This document shows, piece after piece, positions 8,313 to 17,458 of a stretch of DNA of 59,042 bases. The notes beneath the pieces are model-generated. The model did no database searches and was not told where the DNA came from. It saw only the letters and a list, made by a program, of their open reading frames with translations. Origin of the DNA: Nostoc sp. CHAB 5824. Its GTDB lineage: Bacteria > Cyanobacteriota > Cyanobacteriia > Cyanobacteriales > Nostocaceae. Position 1 is the first letter of the stretch. Each line of letters begins with the position of its first letter. The stretch covers positions 1 through 59,042 of the forward strand of contig NZ_JAIVFT010000029.1 in NCBI RefSeq assembly GCF_020829665.1, read 5' to 3'. Position numbers and translations under genes: made by a program.

Positions 8313-8780
8313 TCATTCTGCATCTTTTCTTAAATGATTCACCAAAGCTTGTAAGCCTAACAAGTAACTTTGTCCGCCAAAACCACTTATTTGTCCGATC
8401 GCTACTGGAGCAATATACGAATGATGACGAAAATCTTCCCTGCGATATATATTACTCAGATGTACTTCTACTGTGGGCAAGTTAACAGCAGCGATCGCAT
8501 CTCGCAAGGCCACACTTGTATGGGTATATGCCCCTGCATTAATCAAGATTCCCTGATATTGTCCTAATGCGCCATGAATAGTATCTACTAAAATTCCTTC
8601 ATGATTTGACTGCACAGAAAAAACTTTCGCCTGTAATTTGAATCCTTCTTCTTCTAACAGGCGGTTAATTTCAGCTAGTGTCAACGAACCATAAATTCCT
8701 GGTTCTCGCTGTCCTAGCAAATTTAAGTTTGGCCCATGCAGTGCCAGAATGCTTAAGGGTTGTAAAGTCGAGTTCAGCAC
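8313..8780 (-). CDS. aroQ: type II 3-dehydroquinate dehydratase
   Basis: A 155-residue protein of the usual AroQ length. It removes water from 3-dehydroquinate in the shikimate pathway, as a dodecamer in the cytoplasm. Visible landmarks: LHGPNLNLLGQREPGIYG, with the catalytic Tyr in GIYG; QSNHEG; INAGAYTHTSVALRDA; and EVHLSNIYRREDFRHHS, with the catalytic His. The start is a GTG at 8780, seven bases after the stop of a 46-residue upstream gene, so the two are probably co-transcribed. Confidence 0.95.
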   Translation of the reverse strand: MLNSTLQPLSILALHGPNLNLLGQREPGIYGSLTLAEINRLLEEEGFKLQAKVFSVQSNHEGILVDTIHGALGQYQGILINAGAYTHTSVALRDAIAAVNLPTVEVHLSNIYRREDFRHHSYIAPVAIGQISGFGGQSYLLGLQALVNHLRKDAE

Positions 8781-8787
8781 TTTGAGA

Positions 8788-8928
8788 CTAATGCCGACGA
8801 CGCGAGCGATCGTTCACAGGAATCGGAATCAGTTCCGGTTCCGGTTCAGCCTCTGGCCCAAACAGGCTCTCAATTAGCCTACGTGCTAATTCCTTAACCT
8901 TTTCTAGCACCTTTTCTATATAATCCAT
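8788..8928 (-). CDS. 46-residue protein upstream of aroQ
   Basis: From ATG at 8928, with AGGAG ten bases upstream, the frame runs 46 codons to TAG at 8788, seven bases before aroQ. The sequence begins MDYIEKVLEKVKELARRLIE, an amphipathic helix with Lys/Arg and Leu/Val faces, then an acidic Pro-rich part (PEAEPEPEL) and a basic end RSRRRH. No family is recognised. The good ribosome site, tight spacing and biased composition support a real small gene. A role linked to AroQ is only a guess from position. Confidence 0.55.
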   Translation of the reverse strand: MDYIEKVLEKVKELARRLIESLFGPEAEPEPELIPIPVNDRSRRRH

Positions 8929-9185
8929 GAACTGACCGCTCCTGAGATACTACCTCAATTTTTGATTAACAGGTACGCAGAAAATGGCATATTTTCGCAC
9001 CTCTGGCTTCCAAACGGGCTGATACACAATTTCCTATTTGGGACATAAGCCACTTCTAAAATTTGGCATTGTGTTTTCCCTTACTTTTTAGAGTATCACA
9101 CTTGCACCTACCGAACTGCATCCTATCAAGGATGGATATCAAGGGTCAATAGTTAAGGATCGGACTTTGGACTCTTAACTTGCAA

Positions 9186-11837
9186 TTAACCTTCTGTCCC
9201 CTTTTTTTTCGTAGCCGTCGTTGATGACTTAGCAGTTGACTTAGATTTGGAACTCGTTGATTTACTAGTTTTGCGAGTCGATTTCGCTGTCGATGCTTTA
9301 GCTGACAACAAGTTCAGCGCCTCAGCTAGGGTTATATTTTCTACTGTTTGACCTTCTGGGATACTCACATTAGTTTTGCCATGCTTGATGTAAGGGCCAT
9401 AAGGGCCATCGTAGATGTTAATTGTTTCTCCATCATCTGGATGTGTACCCAATTCGCGTAAGGCTGCCTTGGACTTGCTATTGGTGGAACTGCGTCCCTT
9501 TTTTGGCTCAGACAATAATTCCAATGCACGTTCTAAGCTAATTGTCAATACATTATCAGCAGCTTTGAGGGAACGGTAGTCTTTCCCCTCCTTACCCTGG
9601 TCATGAACCACATAAGGGCCAAAGCGCCCCAAACTTGCTTGGATTTTGCCGTTAGTAACTGGATGAACTCCCAATGTCCGGGGTAGCGCCAACAGACCAA
9701 CAGCCATTTCTAGGGTAACGGTTTCTGGGGTGACACCCTTGAGTAGGGAGGCTTGTTTCGGTTTGGGGTTTTCGTCGGTTTTGTCACCCAATTGAACATA
9801 GGGCCCGTAAGCACCAATTTTCACATAAATCGGTTCGCCAGTTTCGGGATGTCGGCCTACCTGGTCGGGACCTGTGGTTTTTTGTCGCAGCAATACTTCT
9901 ACCTGTTTAGGGTCGAGGTCGGCTGGTGTCAGGTCTTTGGGAATAGAGGCGGTGATAACTCCCTCACCATTTTCGACTTCAATATAAGGGCCATATTTAC
10001 CAATGCGGACTTTGGCATCTAGATTCTCCAGTTCTACAGTCCTAGCTTTGCTGGCATCAATTTGACTTTCCCGTTCTTTTACGAGGGTTTCCAACCCTGT
10101 ATCTCCCAAATAGAATTGCTGCAAGTAGGGTAGCCATTTCGCTTCACCTGTGGCAATGTCATCAAGGGTTTGCTCCATCTTCGAGGTAAAACTGGGATCA
10201 ACGATGTCCGGGAAATGTTTTTCTAGTAAGTCGGTGACGGCGAAAGCGGTGAAGGTAGGAATGAGAGCGTTACTCACCAAATGGGCATAACCCTTGTCGA
10301 TGATGGTGCCAATGATGCTGGCGTAGGTACTGGGACGACCGATACCTTCGCTTTCTAAGGTTTTTACCAAAGTAGCTTCGGTGTATCTAGCTGGCGGTTG
10401 GGTTTCGTGTCCAACTGCTTCCAGTTCTGTACAATTTGGATGATCTCCCACTTTCAGATTCGGCAAAATTACTTCTTGGTCTTCCAGTGCGGCTTCTGGG
10501 TCGTCTGAACCTTCGACGTAGGCACGTAAGTACCCTGGAAATTCAATCCGTTTGCCAGAAGAACGGAATCCAGCGTCCTCAACTTGCAATTGCACGGTAA
10601 TTTGAGTTTGGCGAGAATCAGCCATTTGACAGGCAACAGTCCGCTTCCAAATCAAATCGTAGACAGCAAGTTCTCGACCGCCCAAACCAGTTTCTTGAGG
10701 CGTGCGGAAGGTGCTACCTGCTGGACGAATTGCTTCGTGCGCCTCTTGTGCGCCTTTGGATTTGGTGGTGTATTGCCGAGGTTGGGGACTGAGATATTGC
10801 TGACCGTAAAGCTTTTCTACACAACTACGAGCAGCTGCGATCGCTTGATCTGACAAATGCACCGAATCTGTCCGCATATAAGTAATATACCCTTGCTCGT
10901 ACAAATTCTGGGCAACTCGCATCGTGTCACGGGCTGAGAGGCGCAGTTTCCGGTTAGATTCTTGTTGCAACGTTGAGGTGGTGAACGGTGGCGACGGTTT
11001 GCGCGTCACTGGGCGTTCCTCCATGTCGGTGACACTCCAGGTTTTCCCAGTTAAGCGTTCCTTGAGGGCTACAGCTTGGTCTTCGTTGAGCAACAAGACA
11101 TTGCGACCTGCGGTAATTTGTCCGGTGGTTGCGTCAAAATCGCTGCCGTTAGCGATTTTGGTTCCTTCCAATGTGACCAACTGGGCACCAAAGGGGGTTT
11201 TTTCCTTTGACAAACTGGCTTTCAAATCCCAGTATGTACCCTCATGGAAAGCGCGGCGTTGGCGTTCCCTAGTGACTAAAAGTCGCACAGCTACAGATTG
11301 CACTCGCCCAGCAGATAATCCCCAGGCGATTTTTTTCCATAGCAGTGGAGACAAGGTATAGCCCACCAGTCGATCTAAAATCCGCCGCGTTTCTTGGGCG
11401 CGAACCAACTGCTCATCGATATTGCGGCAGTTTTTCAGAGCTTTTTTGATCGCGTCTTGGGTAATTTCGTGAAACACCATCCGCTTAGTCGGAACTTTCG
11501 GCTTCAGCAATTGGTATAAATGCCAACTAATGCTTTCACCTTCCCGGTCTTCGTCCGTTGCTAGAATCAGTTCATCTACATCTTTGAGGGCATCTTTGAG
11601 CTGGGTAACAATTTTCTTTTTGTCTTTCGGGACAACATACACCGGTTCAAAGTCGGCGTCTACATTTACCCCTAGCTGCGCCCATGTTTCCCCTTTGACG
11701 GTAGCGGGAATTTCACTAGCCGACTGGGGTAGGTCACGCACATGACCCATAGATGCCTCCACCCGATAGCCTGATGGCAGGTAGTTGCGAATGGTACGAG
11801 CTTTGGTTGGAGATTCGACAATGACGAGAGTTGACAT
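9186..11837 (-). CDS. topA: DNA topoisomerase I (type IA)
   Basis: An 883-residue enzyme that relaxes negative supercoils. It has an N-terminal TOPRIM domain (VIVESPTKARTI, then the DEDREGE acidic motif) and the active-site Tyr near residue 318 in YITYMRTDS, followed by the conserved GRPSTYASIIGTI region. The C-terminal third has repeated IGxYGPYxxx units in place of zinc fingers, as in many cyanobacterial TopA proteins, and a Lys/Ser/Thr-rich tail (about 850-883) for DNA contact. This is the likely housekeeping copy. A second, zinc-ribbon version is at 49443-51611. Confidence 0.95.
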   Translation of the reverse strand: MSTLVIVESPTKARTIRNYLPSGYRVEASMGHVRDLPQSASEIPATVKGETWAQLGVNVDADFEPVYVVPKDKKKIVTQLKDALKDVDELILATDEDREGESISWHLYQLLKPKVPTKRMVFHEITQDAIKKALKNCRNIDEQLVRAQETRRILDRLVGYTLSPLLWKKIAWGLSAGRVQSVAVRLLVTRERQRRAFHEGTYWDLKASLSKEKTPFGAQLVTLEGTKIANGSDFDATTGQITAGRNVLLLNEDQAVALKERLTGKTWSVTDMEERPVTRKPSPPFTTSTLQQESNRKLRLSARDTMRVAQNLYEQGYITYMRTDSVHLSDQAIAAARSCVEKLYGQQYLSPQPRQYTTKSKGAQEAHEAIRPAGSTFRTPQETGLGGRELAVYDLIWKRTVACQMADSRQTQITVQLQVEDAGFRSSGKRIEFPGYLRAYVEGSDDPEAALEDQEVILPNLKVGDHPNCTELEAVGHETQPPARYTEATLVKTLESEGIGRPSTYASIIGTIIDKGYAHLVSNALIPTFTAFAVTDLLEKHFPDIVDPSFTSKMEQTLDDIATGEAKWLPYLQQFYLGDTGLETLVKERESQIDASKARTVELENLDAKVRIGKYGPYIEVENGEGVITASIPKDLTPADLDPKQVEVLLRQKTTGPDQVGRHPETGEPIYVKIGAYGPYVQLGDKTDENPKPKQASLLKGVTPETVTLEMAVGLLALPRTLGVHPVTNGKIQASLGRFGPYVVHDQGKEGKDYRSLKAADNVLTISLERALELLSEPKKGRSSTNSKSKAALRELGTHPDDGETINIYDGPYGPYIKHGKTNVSIPEGQTVENITLAEALNLLSAKASTAKSTRKTSKSTSSKSKSTAKSSTTATKKKGTEG

Positions 11838-12251
11838 GGAAATTTCAATAAAAAGAAGAGCTACTAAGCTAAACAGTCAAATTGAGGTAATTTTTGCAAA
11901 TTGTCAAGATAAAAGGTCACGCTTAGGGCGGTGATTTAATCCTCACATAAACTGCCTGCTTGGGATAGAATCTGCTGAACTTATGGCCCAGTCTGTCCCA
12001 GAGGTTAGGGGAGGGGAACGCTGGGTGTGAACTTCCAGCTATTTCAATCTTTAACTTATCTAACGCATAATTGGCGACTACAGTTTTCAAAATATTGGGA
12101 ATGGGGAATGGGGAATGGGGGAGCCAGGGAAGAATAACTATTGAATTGATCTATGCCCAATGCCCAATCCCTAAGAGCTTGTGCCAAAATTAAACCAAAC
12201 TTGAGAGCAAAAGCGAAGTGGGGTTTGTACCCATGTCAGGAAAGCAAAACC
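11838..12251. other. intergenic with heptamer repeats
   Basis: This 414-bp stretch holds three GGGAATG heptamers (12097-12117) and two ATGCCCA heptamers (12153-12166), typical short tandem repeats of Nostocales. The ATGCCCA units create an artificial ATG in frame with the gene at 12252, but no ribosome site precedes it. Confidence 0.5.
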
Positions 12252-12545
12252 ATGAAACCGATTCGCCAAGGTGATGTAATCTTACTGCCTGTGCAGCAAA
12301 TTGAAGGACAAAAAATACCTCACTTAACTTTGGCAGAAGGAGAAGTTACAGGGCATAAGCATCGCATTACTGAGGGAAACGCAGAATTATACGATAAAGA
12401 TAGCACACTCTATTTGCGTGTGTTTTCAGAGTCGGCATTGCTTGCCCATGAGGAGCATAAAGCTATTTCTATTCCCCAAGGTGACTGGATGGTGAAAATT
12501 CAGCGAGAATACGAGCCTGAAGGTTGGCGATATGTCGCTGATTGA
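12252..12545 (+). CDS. small protein of unknown function (RQGDV...HEEH...QREY type)
   Basis: A 97-residue protein starting MKPIRQGDVILLPV, with GHKHRI, LAHEEHKAISIP and QREYEPEGWRYVAD. I recall this pattern from short uncharacterised proteins in cyanobacteria and actinobacteria; no function is known to me. The two His-rich motifs might bind metal, but that is a guess. The ATG at 12252 is preferred over an in-frame ATG at 12153, because the latter sits in a heptamer repeat and codes for repeat-derived sequence. Its end overlaps the next gene by 14 bp, so the two form one unit. Confidence 0.65.
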   Translation: MKPIRQGDVILLPVQQIEGQKIPHLTLAEGEVTGHKHRITEGNAELYDKDSTLYLRVFSESALLAHEEHKAISIPQGDWMVKIQREYEPEGWRYVAD

Positions 12546-13563
12546 AAAGTTAACGCCTGAGCAAGAAGCTTTGATTCCAGTTTATCGGGAAAAGTGGAGA
12601 GCGATCGCACTTTCAACTGAGCGAATTGATCGTGAAAAAGCGGCGAAAGCAGTAAAAGCTGGGTATATAGCAATTTGTAAACAAGAGCCTGAAATTATTT
12701 TTTGTGATAGCCCGTATGCTGGTCTAAAAATTGTGATTCACAAGCAACTAAAACATCTATTTAACAGCGAATTTTATAACCAATTTTTGTACAAATTGAC
12801 AAATGAATTAAGTAGTCAAGTTGAATGGCAGCTAAATAACCAACTTCAGCTGCAACTACTTGTTGTGCTACCAGATTTAACTATACTAGAAGACATATTG
12901 AGAGATGAATTAAAAACTCAACTTCAACTCATAACAAATCTTCCTAGTCTTTGGTTTAAAACTCATTTATATTCAAGCGTGTGCAGTTGGGTAGATTTTT
13001 ATATTTCGGTCTTAAATTGCTCTTACAACAAAATCAAATGGCAAGCTTTGCAGTCGCTACTAAAATATTGTAGCTGGATTTCGCCTTATGAAAAAATTTG
13101 TATAGTATGCGATCGCCCCCTTCACCTACGCTTCGACAATCAAAATCGCCTTCACGCTGAAGGTGAACCCGCCATTGAATTTACTGATGGATATAGCCTC
13201 TACTCCTACCACGGTGTAACCTTACCTGAAAAATACGGTAAAATCCACCCGCAGCAATGGCAATCTCAATGGCTTTTATCGGAGGAAAACGCCGAACTAC
13301 GCCGAGTACTAATTCAGGGTATCGGTTACGCTAGAATTTGCGAAGAATTGCAAGCTATTGAATTAGATAATTGGCATGAATATACACTATTAGGAATTGA
13401 TAACAATGTGGATATCGAGCCGATTTATTTATTAAAAATGACTTGCCCTAGCACAGGGTTTATTCACGCCTTACGAGTTCCACCGAATATGAACTCAGCG
13501 CATGAAGCAATTAGCTGGGTAAATTGGGGAATAAAACCAGAAGAATTTGCTGTGCAAACCTGA
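12532..13563 (+). CDS. DUF6745-like protein
   Basis: A 343-residue protein that overlaps the preceding small gene by 14 bp. The N-terminus (LTPEQEALIPVYREKWRAIALST) and C-terminus (GIDNNVDIEPIYLLKM, PSTGFIHALRVPP, AHEAISWVNWG) match my recollection of DUF6745 proteins, which often sit with a small RQGDV protein. The middle (about 80-200) is richer in Gln, Asn and Leu and lower in G+C. No catalytic motif is evident. Function unknown. Confidence 0.55.
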   Translation: MSLIEKLTPEQEALIPVYREKWRAIALSTERIDREKAAKAVKAGYIAICKQEPEIIFCDSPYAGLKIVIHKQLKHLFNSEFYNQFLYKLTNELSSQVEWQLNNQLQLQLLVVLPDLTILEDILRDELKTQLQLITNLPSLWFKTHLYSSVCSWVDFYISVLNCSYNKIKWQALQSLLKYCSWISPYEKICIVCDRPLHLRFDNQNRLHAEGEPAIEFTDGYSLYSYHGVTLPEKYGKIHPQQWQSQWLLSEENAELRRVLIQGIGYARICEELQAIELDNWHEYTLLGIDNNVDIEPIYLLKMTCPSTGFIHALRVPPNMNSAHEAISWVNWGIKPEEFAVQT

Positions 13564-13570
13564 GTCGATC

Positions 13571-13601
13571 AAACCCGGCATTTTTACTGGGTTTAATTTT
13601 T
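13571..13601 (+). terminator. intrinsic terminator after the DUF6745 gene
   Basis: AAACCC pairs with GGGTTT (13571-13594), followed by AATTTTT. It lies eight bases after the stop codon at 13563 and ends the two-gene unit. Confidence 0.6.
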
Positions 13602-13620
13602 GAGATCGCGCACAAAATAA

Positions 13621-13647
13621 AAGACGCAAAAAATAAATTTGCGTCTT
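13621..13647 (-). terminator. intrinsic terminator of the porin gene
   Basis: A 10-bp perfect stem, AAGACGCAAA / TTTGCGTCTT with a 7-base loop, followed on the minus strand by TTATTTTG. It lies just past the porin stop at 13666. Confidence 0.65.
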
Positions 13648-13665
13648 CTTTGGAGATTTTGAAAA

Positions 13666-15285
13666 TTAGAAACTGAATGTAGTTCTCAGTGCGCCAATTA
13701 CAACATCATCGTTATCATTGTTATGATCTGGCGATGTTAACCAGATGACTCCTGGGGTAATGGTGATATTGTCAGTCAACTGATACTGGTAGAACGCCTC
13801 AAGATGATAGGATGTATCCCGATCTCTATCCAATCCTGCGATGTTAGAGCTTGTTACTTTCGGCTCTACACCAGCGATGATACCTGCTAAGTTACCTTCT
13901 TTACCGAGGTCAGGAAAGCCTAGAGTGACGGCATAGTTCCAAATGTCAACCTCTCCACGATCGCCATTTAATGTGCGGCTGTTGGTGTATCCAGCCCAAC
14001 CACCTAAGACGATATTATCAGTGATGCCAATGGATGCTTGGACACCATAAGAATTACTGGAAAATCGGGAATCTAACGTACCATCGCCATCTAAATCCAA
14101 GGGCCCGAGAGTTGCTGCATTACTACCCGTGAGTAGTGGTTGATTATAGGAATTGATGTAAGTTAAACCAATAGTAATGCGATCGCTTGGTTTAACCGTC
14201 AACTGTGCCAGCGCACCGTAAGCACCATTGAACAAACCATTATTGGGACTAGGGTCATTAGCTGCACCACTCAAATATCCTAGACTCAGTGCCAATTTAT
14301 CACTAAATTCGTGCGTTACTCCCAACCCCGCACCATCCATTTGGCCGTAAATTGGGTTGCGTGTACCAAAGGTGGACAAAGCACCAAAAGCGCCATCACC
14401 GTCAAAGATATTAACAGTACTGGTAAGGTCGTCTGCTGCACCTGCGTTGGCAATAGCGACAACCTCTGTTTTTTCGCCCAACGGAAATCTGTAGAAGAGT
14501 GCATCTATAGCAGCATTAGTAGTACCATCCTCACCAGCAAAAAATAAGTTGCCCTCTGGTGTACCAATATTAGGGCCGAGAATATTATTAGCCTGGATTC
14601 TGGTAAATAGTGTATCTTTTCCTGTGAAGCTGGTCACAAGTTCTATCCGTGCCCGTACCCCTAAAGTTGTATTCTTGTCTGTAATTTCCGCACCATTGAC
14701 TGTATTTTCTGATAAAACATCGCTGACGACTGCGACAACTTGTCCTTGCAGTTTGGTTGTAGTTGAGAACTGATTCGCCTCCAATTCAGCAGTTTTAGCT
14801 TCTACTGCATCTACACGACCTCGAAGTGTCGCCAGTTCGGCTGAAAAATCTTCTTGCAGCTTTTGTAATGTGGCTAAATCTTGTTTGTTAACTAAATCGC
14901 CAGTGGCTGTAGCAATAAGTTCGTTAACTCGATCGAGACAAGCATTCAAACCAGCCGCAAATTCATATCGCGTTAACGCCCGATTACCGCGATAAGTACT
15001 ATTTGGGTATCCTGCAATACAACCATAGCGTTCAACTAAGGACTGCAACGCTTGAAATGCCCAGTCGGTGGGTTGTACATCGGAAAATTGAGACACAGAG
15101 GTAACTTGCGCCATTGGCTGATCTGGCGCTATATTCTCAGCTTCTGCGTCTGGATTAGCTAAAACTTGCGGTTGATTGATTTCAGACTTACCCGATGTTT
15201 CACCTGCAAATGTACCAGTATTCACAAATAGCATGACACCGCAGACTGCTGGACTAACTAGCAGATATTTACAGAATCTTTGCAT
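13666..15285 (-). CDS. SLH-domain outer-membrane porin (OprB type)
   Basis: A 539-residue porin from the preferred ATG at 15285, which has GGAG five bases upstream and starts a signal peptide (MQRFCKYLLVSPAVCGVMLF, cleavage near TFAGE). A longer frame reaching 15366 adds 27 residues without a signal-like start. An SLH domain follows (FSDVQPTDWAFQALQSLVER, then LTRYEFAAGLNACLDRV), which holds cyanobacterial porins to peptidoglycan-linked polymer. Next come a coiled coil (about 130-170) and a beta-barrel ending in Phe (TTFSF). It is divergent from the zinc ABC operon, with a Fur/Zur-type box between them, so it may admit zinc across the outer membrane. The substrate is inferred from this context. 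Confidence 0.85.
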   Translation of the reverse strand: MQRFCKYLLVSPAVCGVMLFVNTGTFAGETSGKSEINQPQVLANPDAEAENIAPDQPMAQVTSVSQFSDVQPTDWAFQALQSLVERYGCIAGYPNSTYRGNRALTRYEFAAGLNACLDRVNELIATATGDLVNKQDLATLQKLQEDFSAELATLRGRVDAVEAKTAELEANQFSTTTKLQGQVVAVVSDVLSENTVNGAEITDKNTTLGVRARIELVTSFTGKDTLFTRIQANNILGPNIGTPEGNLFFAGEDGTTNAAIDALFYRFPLGEKTEVVAIANAGAADDLTSTVNIFDGDGAFGALSTFGTRNPIYGQMDGAGLGVTHEFSDKLALSLGYLSGAANDPSPNNGLFNGAYGALAQLTVKPSDRITIGLTYINSYNQPLLTGSNAATLGPLDLDGDGTLDSRFSSNSYGVQASIGITDNIVLGGWAGYTNSRTLNGDRGEVDIWNYAVTLGFPDLGKEGNLAGIIAGVEPKVTSSNIAGLDRDRDTSYHLEAFYQYQLTDNITITPGVIWLTSPDHNNDNDDVVIGALRTTFSF

Positions 15286-15522
15286 TTTTCTCCTCACACT
15301 GATCTCCAATTCACACCCAAACCACGTTTTTTTAAACGTGTATTTTATGAGAATATTTGTCAGCAATCTTATCAGAAGTAGGCAAACTTTTTAATAAAAA
15401 AGTCAATAAATCCTAATTATTCAGGGAAAACTCAATTGCAGAGGGCTGTACCATCTAAAAAAGTTTTGTTGTTACTCATTACACAAGAGACCCAGAATGA
15501 TATTATGTGTATTAAATGAGAA

Positions 15523-15537
15523 TGATAATTATTATAG
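15523..15537 (+). promoter_or_regulatory. Fur/Zur-type box between porin and znuA
   Basis: TGATAAT-T-ATTATAG fits the 7-1-7 pattern TGATAAT-N-ATTATCA at 12 of 14 arm positions. It overlaps a -10-like TATAGT. It lies in the 333-bp divergent region between the SLH porin and znuA. In Anabaena the zinc regulator FurB/Zur uses boxes of this kind. Repression by zinc is the natural reading, although an iron Fur site would look much the same. Confidence 0.55.
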
Positions 15538-15618
15538 TATCAATTCAATAATAAGTCTCATTGTCAATAGAAATTGTGGCAGAGGCAGAACAAGCATCCG
15601 TCTTGAGGGGAAAACACC

Positions 15619-16638
15619 GTGATGATGAATTACAGAGGACTTAGAACAGGTAGACAAAGAAGCGGCATCTTGCCCATAATTGCTCTGGTGATGTTATCAA
15701 TGGCTACTAGCTGTAATCAATCGAATCCAAATCAGGGAAGAACTTCTGAACAGTCGCCGCAAGCACAGGAAGCTGCCTCTACCCCAATAGCACAGTCGGG
15801 AAAAACTAAAGTAGTGACAACATTTTTGCCGATATATTTGTTTACTAAGGCAGTAACTGGCAATGTGGCAGATGTAGAAATTCTAGTGCCACCTGGTACG
15901 GAGGTACATGAATACCAAGCGACACCCGAAAATGTCAAAGCGATCGCTACTGCAAATGTGTTAGTAAAAAATGGTTTAGGTTTGGAGGAGTTTCTGGAAA
16001 ATACTGTTAAAAATGCCCAAAATAGTAAATTAACTGAAATTGATGCTAGTAAAAGTATTAAACCTTTAAATGAAATTTCACCTGTTGTGAAAACGGACAA
16101 AGAGGAAGAAGACCACGACCATGAACACGCCCAAGGAAATCCGCACGTTTGGTTAGATCCAGTTTTGGCAAAACAGCAGGTAACTAATATTCGGGATGGA
16201 TTAATTGCTGCCGACCCGGCGAATAAAGCTATTTATGAGGCCAATGCTGCGGCTTATATTAAAGAATTAGAAAGTTTAAATAGTGAATTTCAGCAGACTT
16301 TGCAGAAAACTCCTAGTTGCACCTTTATTACTTTTCATGATGCGTTTCCATATTTAGCTAAACGTTATAACCTCAAGCAAGTTGCTGTGGTACAAATCCC
16401 CGAAGATCAACTTTCACCAACGGACGTGCAAAATGCCGTCAATGCCGTAAAACAGTACAACGTTAAAGCTTTATTTAGCGAACCAGGAGTAGATAACAAA
16501 CTGCTAACCAGCCTATCCAAAGATTTAAAATTAACTTTGCAGACGCTGGATTCATTAGAAACTGGCGAAACAGATCCACAGCATTATTTCAAGGCTATGA
16601 AAGCTAACTTACAAACTCTGGAAACAGCGTGTAAATAA
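15619..16638 (+). CDS. znuA: zinc ABC transporter, substrate-binding lipoprotein
   Basis: About 339 residues. GTG (15619), ATG (15622) and ATG (15625) are all possible starts behind GAGGGG. A lipoprotein signal ends in MATSCNQ. The cluster A-I domain follows: TTFLPIYLFTKAVTG, with a metal His in EVHEYQATP. A His/Glu/Asp-rich loop (EEEDHDHEHAQGNPHVW, about 155-175) is the hallmark of zinc rather than manganese binding proteins. Later come FHDAFPYLAKRY and SEPGVDNKLL. It captures zinc in the periplasm for ZnuCB, encoded just downstream. A Fur/Zur-type box lies about 80 bp upstream. Confidence 0.9.
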   Translation: MMMNYRGLRTGRQRSGILPIIALVMLSMATSCNQSNPNQGRTSEQSPQAQEAASTPIAQSGKTKVVTTFLPIYLFTKAVTGNVADVEILVPPGTEVHEYQATPENVKAIATANVLVKNGLGLEEFLENTVKNAQNSKLTEIDASKSIKPLNEISPVVKTDKEEEDHDHEHAQGNPHVWLDPVLAKQQVTNIRDGLIAADPANKAIYEANAAAYIKELESLNSEFQQTLQKTPSCTFITFHDAFPYLAKRYNLKQVAVVQIPEDQLSPTDVQNAVNAVKQYNVKALFSEPGVDNKLLTSLSKDLKLTLQTLDSLETGETDPQHYFKAMKANLQTLETACK

Positions 16639-16657
16639 GTTTGTCATTTGCAAATAA

Positions 16658-16692
16658 CCAATGACCAATGACTAATGACTAATGACTAATGA
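16658..16692 (+). repeat. heptamer tandem repeat (STRR), copy 1
   Basis: Five tandem 7-mers, CCAATGA twice and then CTAATGA three times. The ATG start codon of the ZnuC gene (16682) lies inside the fourth unit. Confidence 0.85.
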
Positions 16693-17458
16693 CATTGCTA
16701 TTTTGAAAGTAGAAGGGTTAACTGTCTATCAAGGCAGCTATCTAGCTGTTCGAGATGTTTCCTTTGAATTATTGCCAGGAACAGATACAGCCATTGTTGG
16801 CCCCAATGGTGCTGGTAAAAGTACCCTGGTAAAAGCGGTTTTAGATTTGATACCTCGAAGTGCTGGTACGATTGAAATATTGGGTCGCCCAATTGCAAGG
16901 CTGGGGCGTTTACGTCACTTTTTAGGCTATATGCCGCAAAACTTCATCTTTGACCGTAGCTTTCCCATTTCTGTCAGCGAATTGGTGGGATTGGGGTGGG
17001 CCAAGGAAGCAAAAAAGGGGGATTTATTTTTCTCCAAGCTGTGGAGACAAGACCGAGAAAAATCGGCAGCAGTAGGAGAAGCTTTACGGCGAACCGATGC
17101 TTATCATCTACAGCATCAAGCTATTGGTACTCTTAGCGGTGGTCAACTCAAACGGGTTTTATTGGCTTATTGTTTGGTAATGTCTCGGAAACTGTTGGTA
17201 CTTGATGAAGCCTTTGCTGGTGTTGATGTGCAAGGTGCAGCAGACTTTTACGCTTTGTTAAATGAATTAAAGCGTGAGGAGGGTTGGACGGTATTGCAAG
17301 TTTCTCATGATATTGATATGGTAAATCGCCATTGCGATCGCGTGCTTTGCCTGAACCAAAGCATTGTTTGTACTGGTAAGCCGGAAATTGCCCTTTCACC
17401 GCAAAACCTGTTAGCAACCTACGGGCCAGGTTTCAGTCGCTACCAGCACCAACATTAA
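16682..17458 (+). CDS. znuC: zinc ABC transporter, ATPase
   Basis: 258 residues. Walker A is GPNGAGKST, the signature is LSGGQLKRVLLAY, Walker B is LLVLDEAF, and the H-loop is VSHDID. It powers zinc import through ZnuB. The only plausible start, ATG at 16682, is part of a heptamer repeat; the codons just upstream include an in-frame TAA, so the repeat supplies the first residues MTND and no classic ribosome site is present. It lies 43 bp after znuA. Confidence 0.9.
   Translation: MTNDIAILKVEGLTVYQGSYLAVRDVSFELLPGTDTAIVGPNGAGKSTLVKAVLDLIPRSAGTIEILGRPIARLGRLRHFLGYMPQNFIFDRSFPISVSELVGLGWAKEAKKGDLFFSKLWRQDREKSAAVGEALRRTDAYHLQHQAIGTLSGGQLKRVLLAYCLVMSRKLLVLDEAFAGVDVQGAADFYALLNELKREEGWTVLQVSHDIDMVNRHCDRVLCLNQSIVCTGKPEIALSPQNLLATYGPGFSRYQHQH

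Noticed and set aside
12153..12251. N-terminal extension of the RQGDV small gene
   Set aside because: It starts in an ATGCCCA heptamer repeat, has no ribosome site and shows no family similarity; ATG at 12252 fits better.
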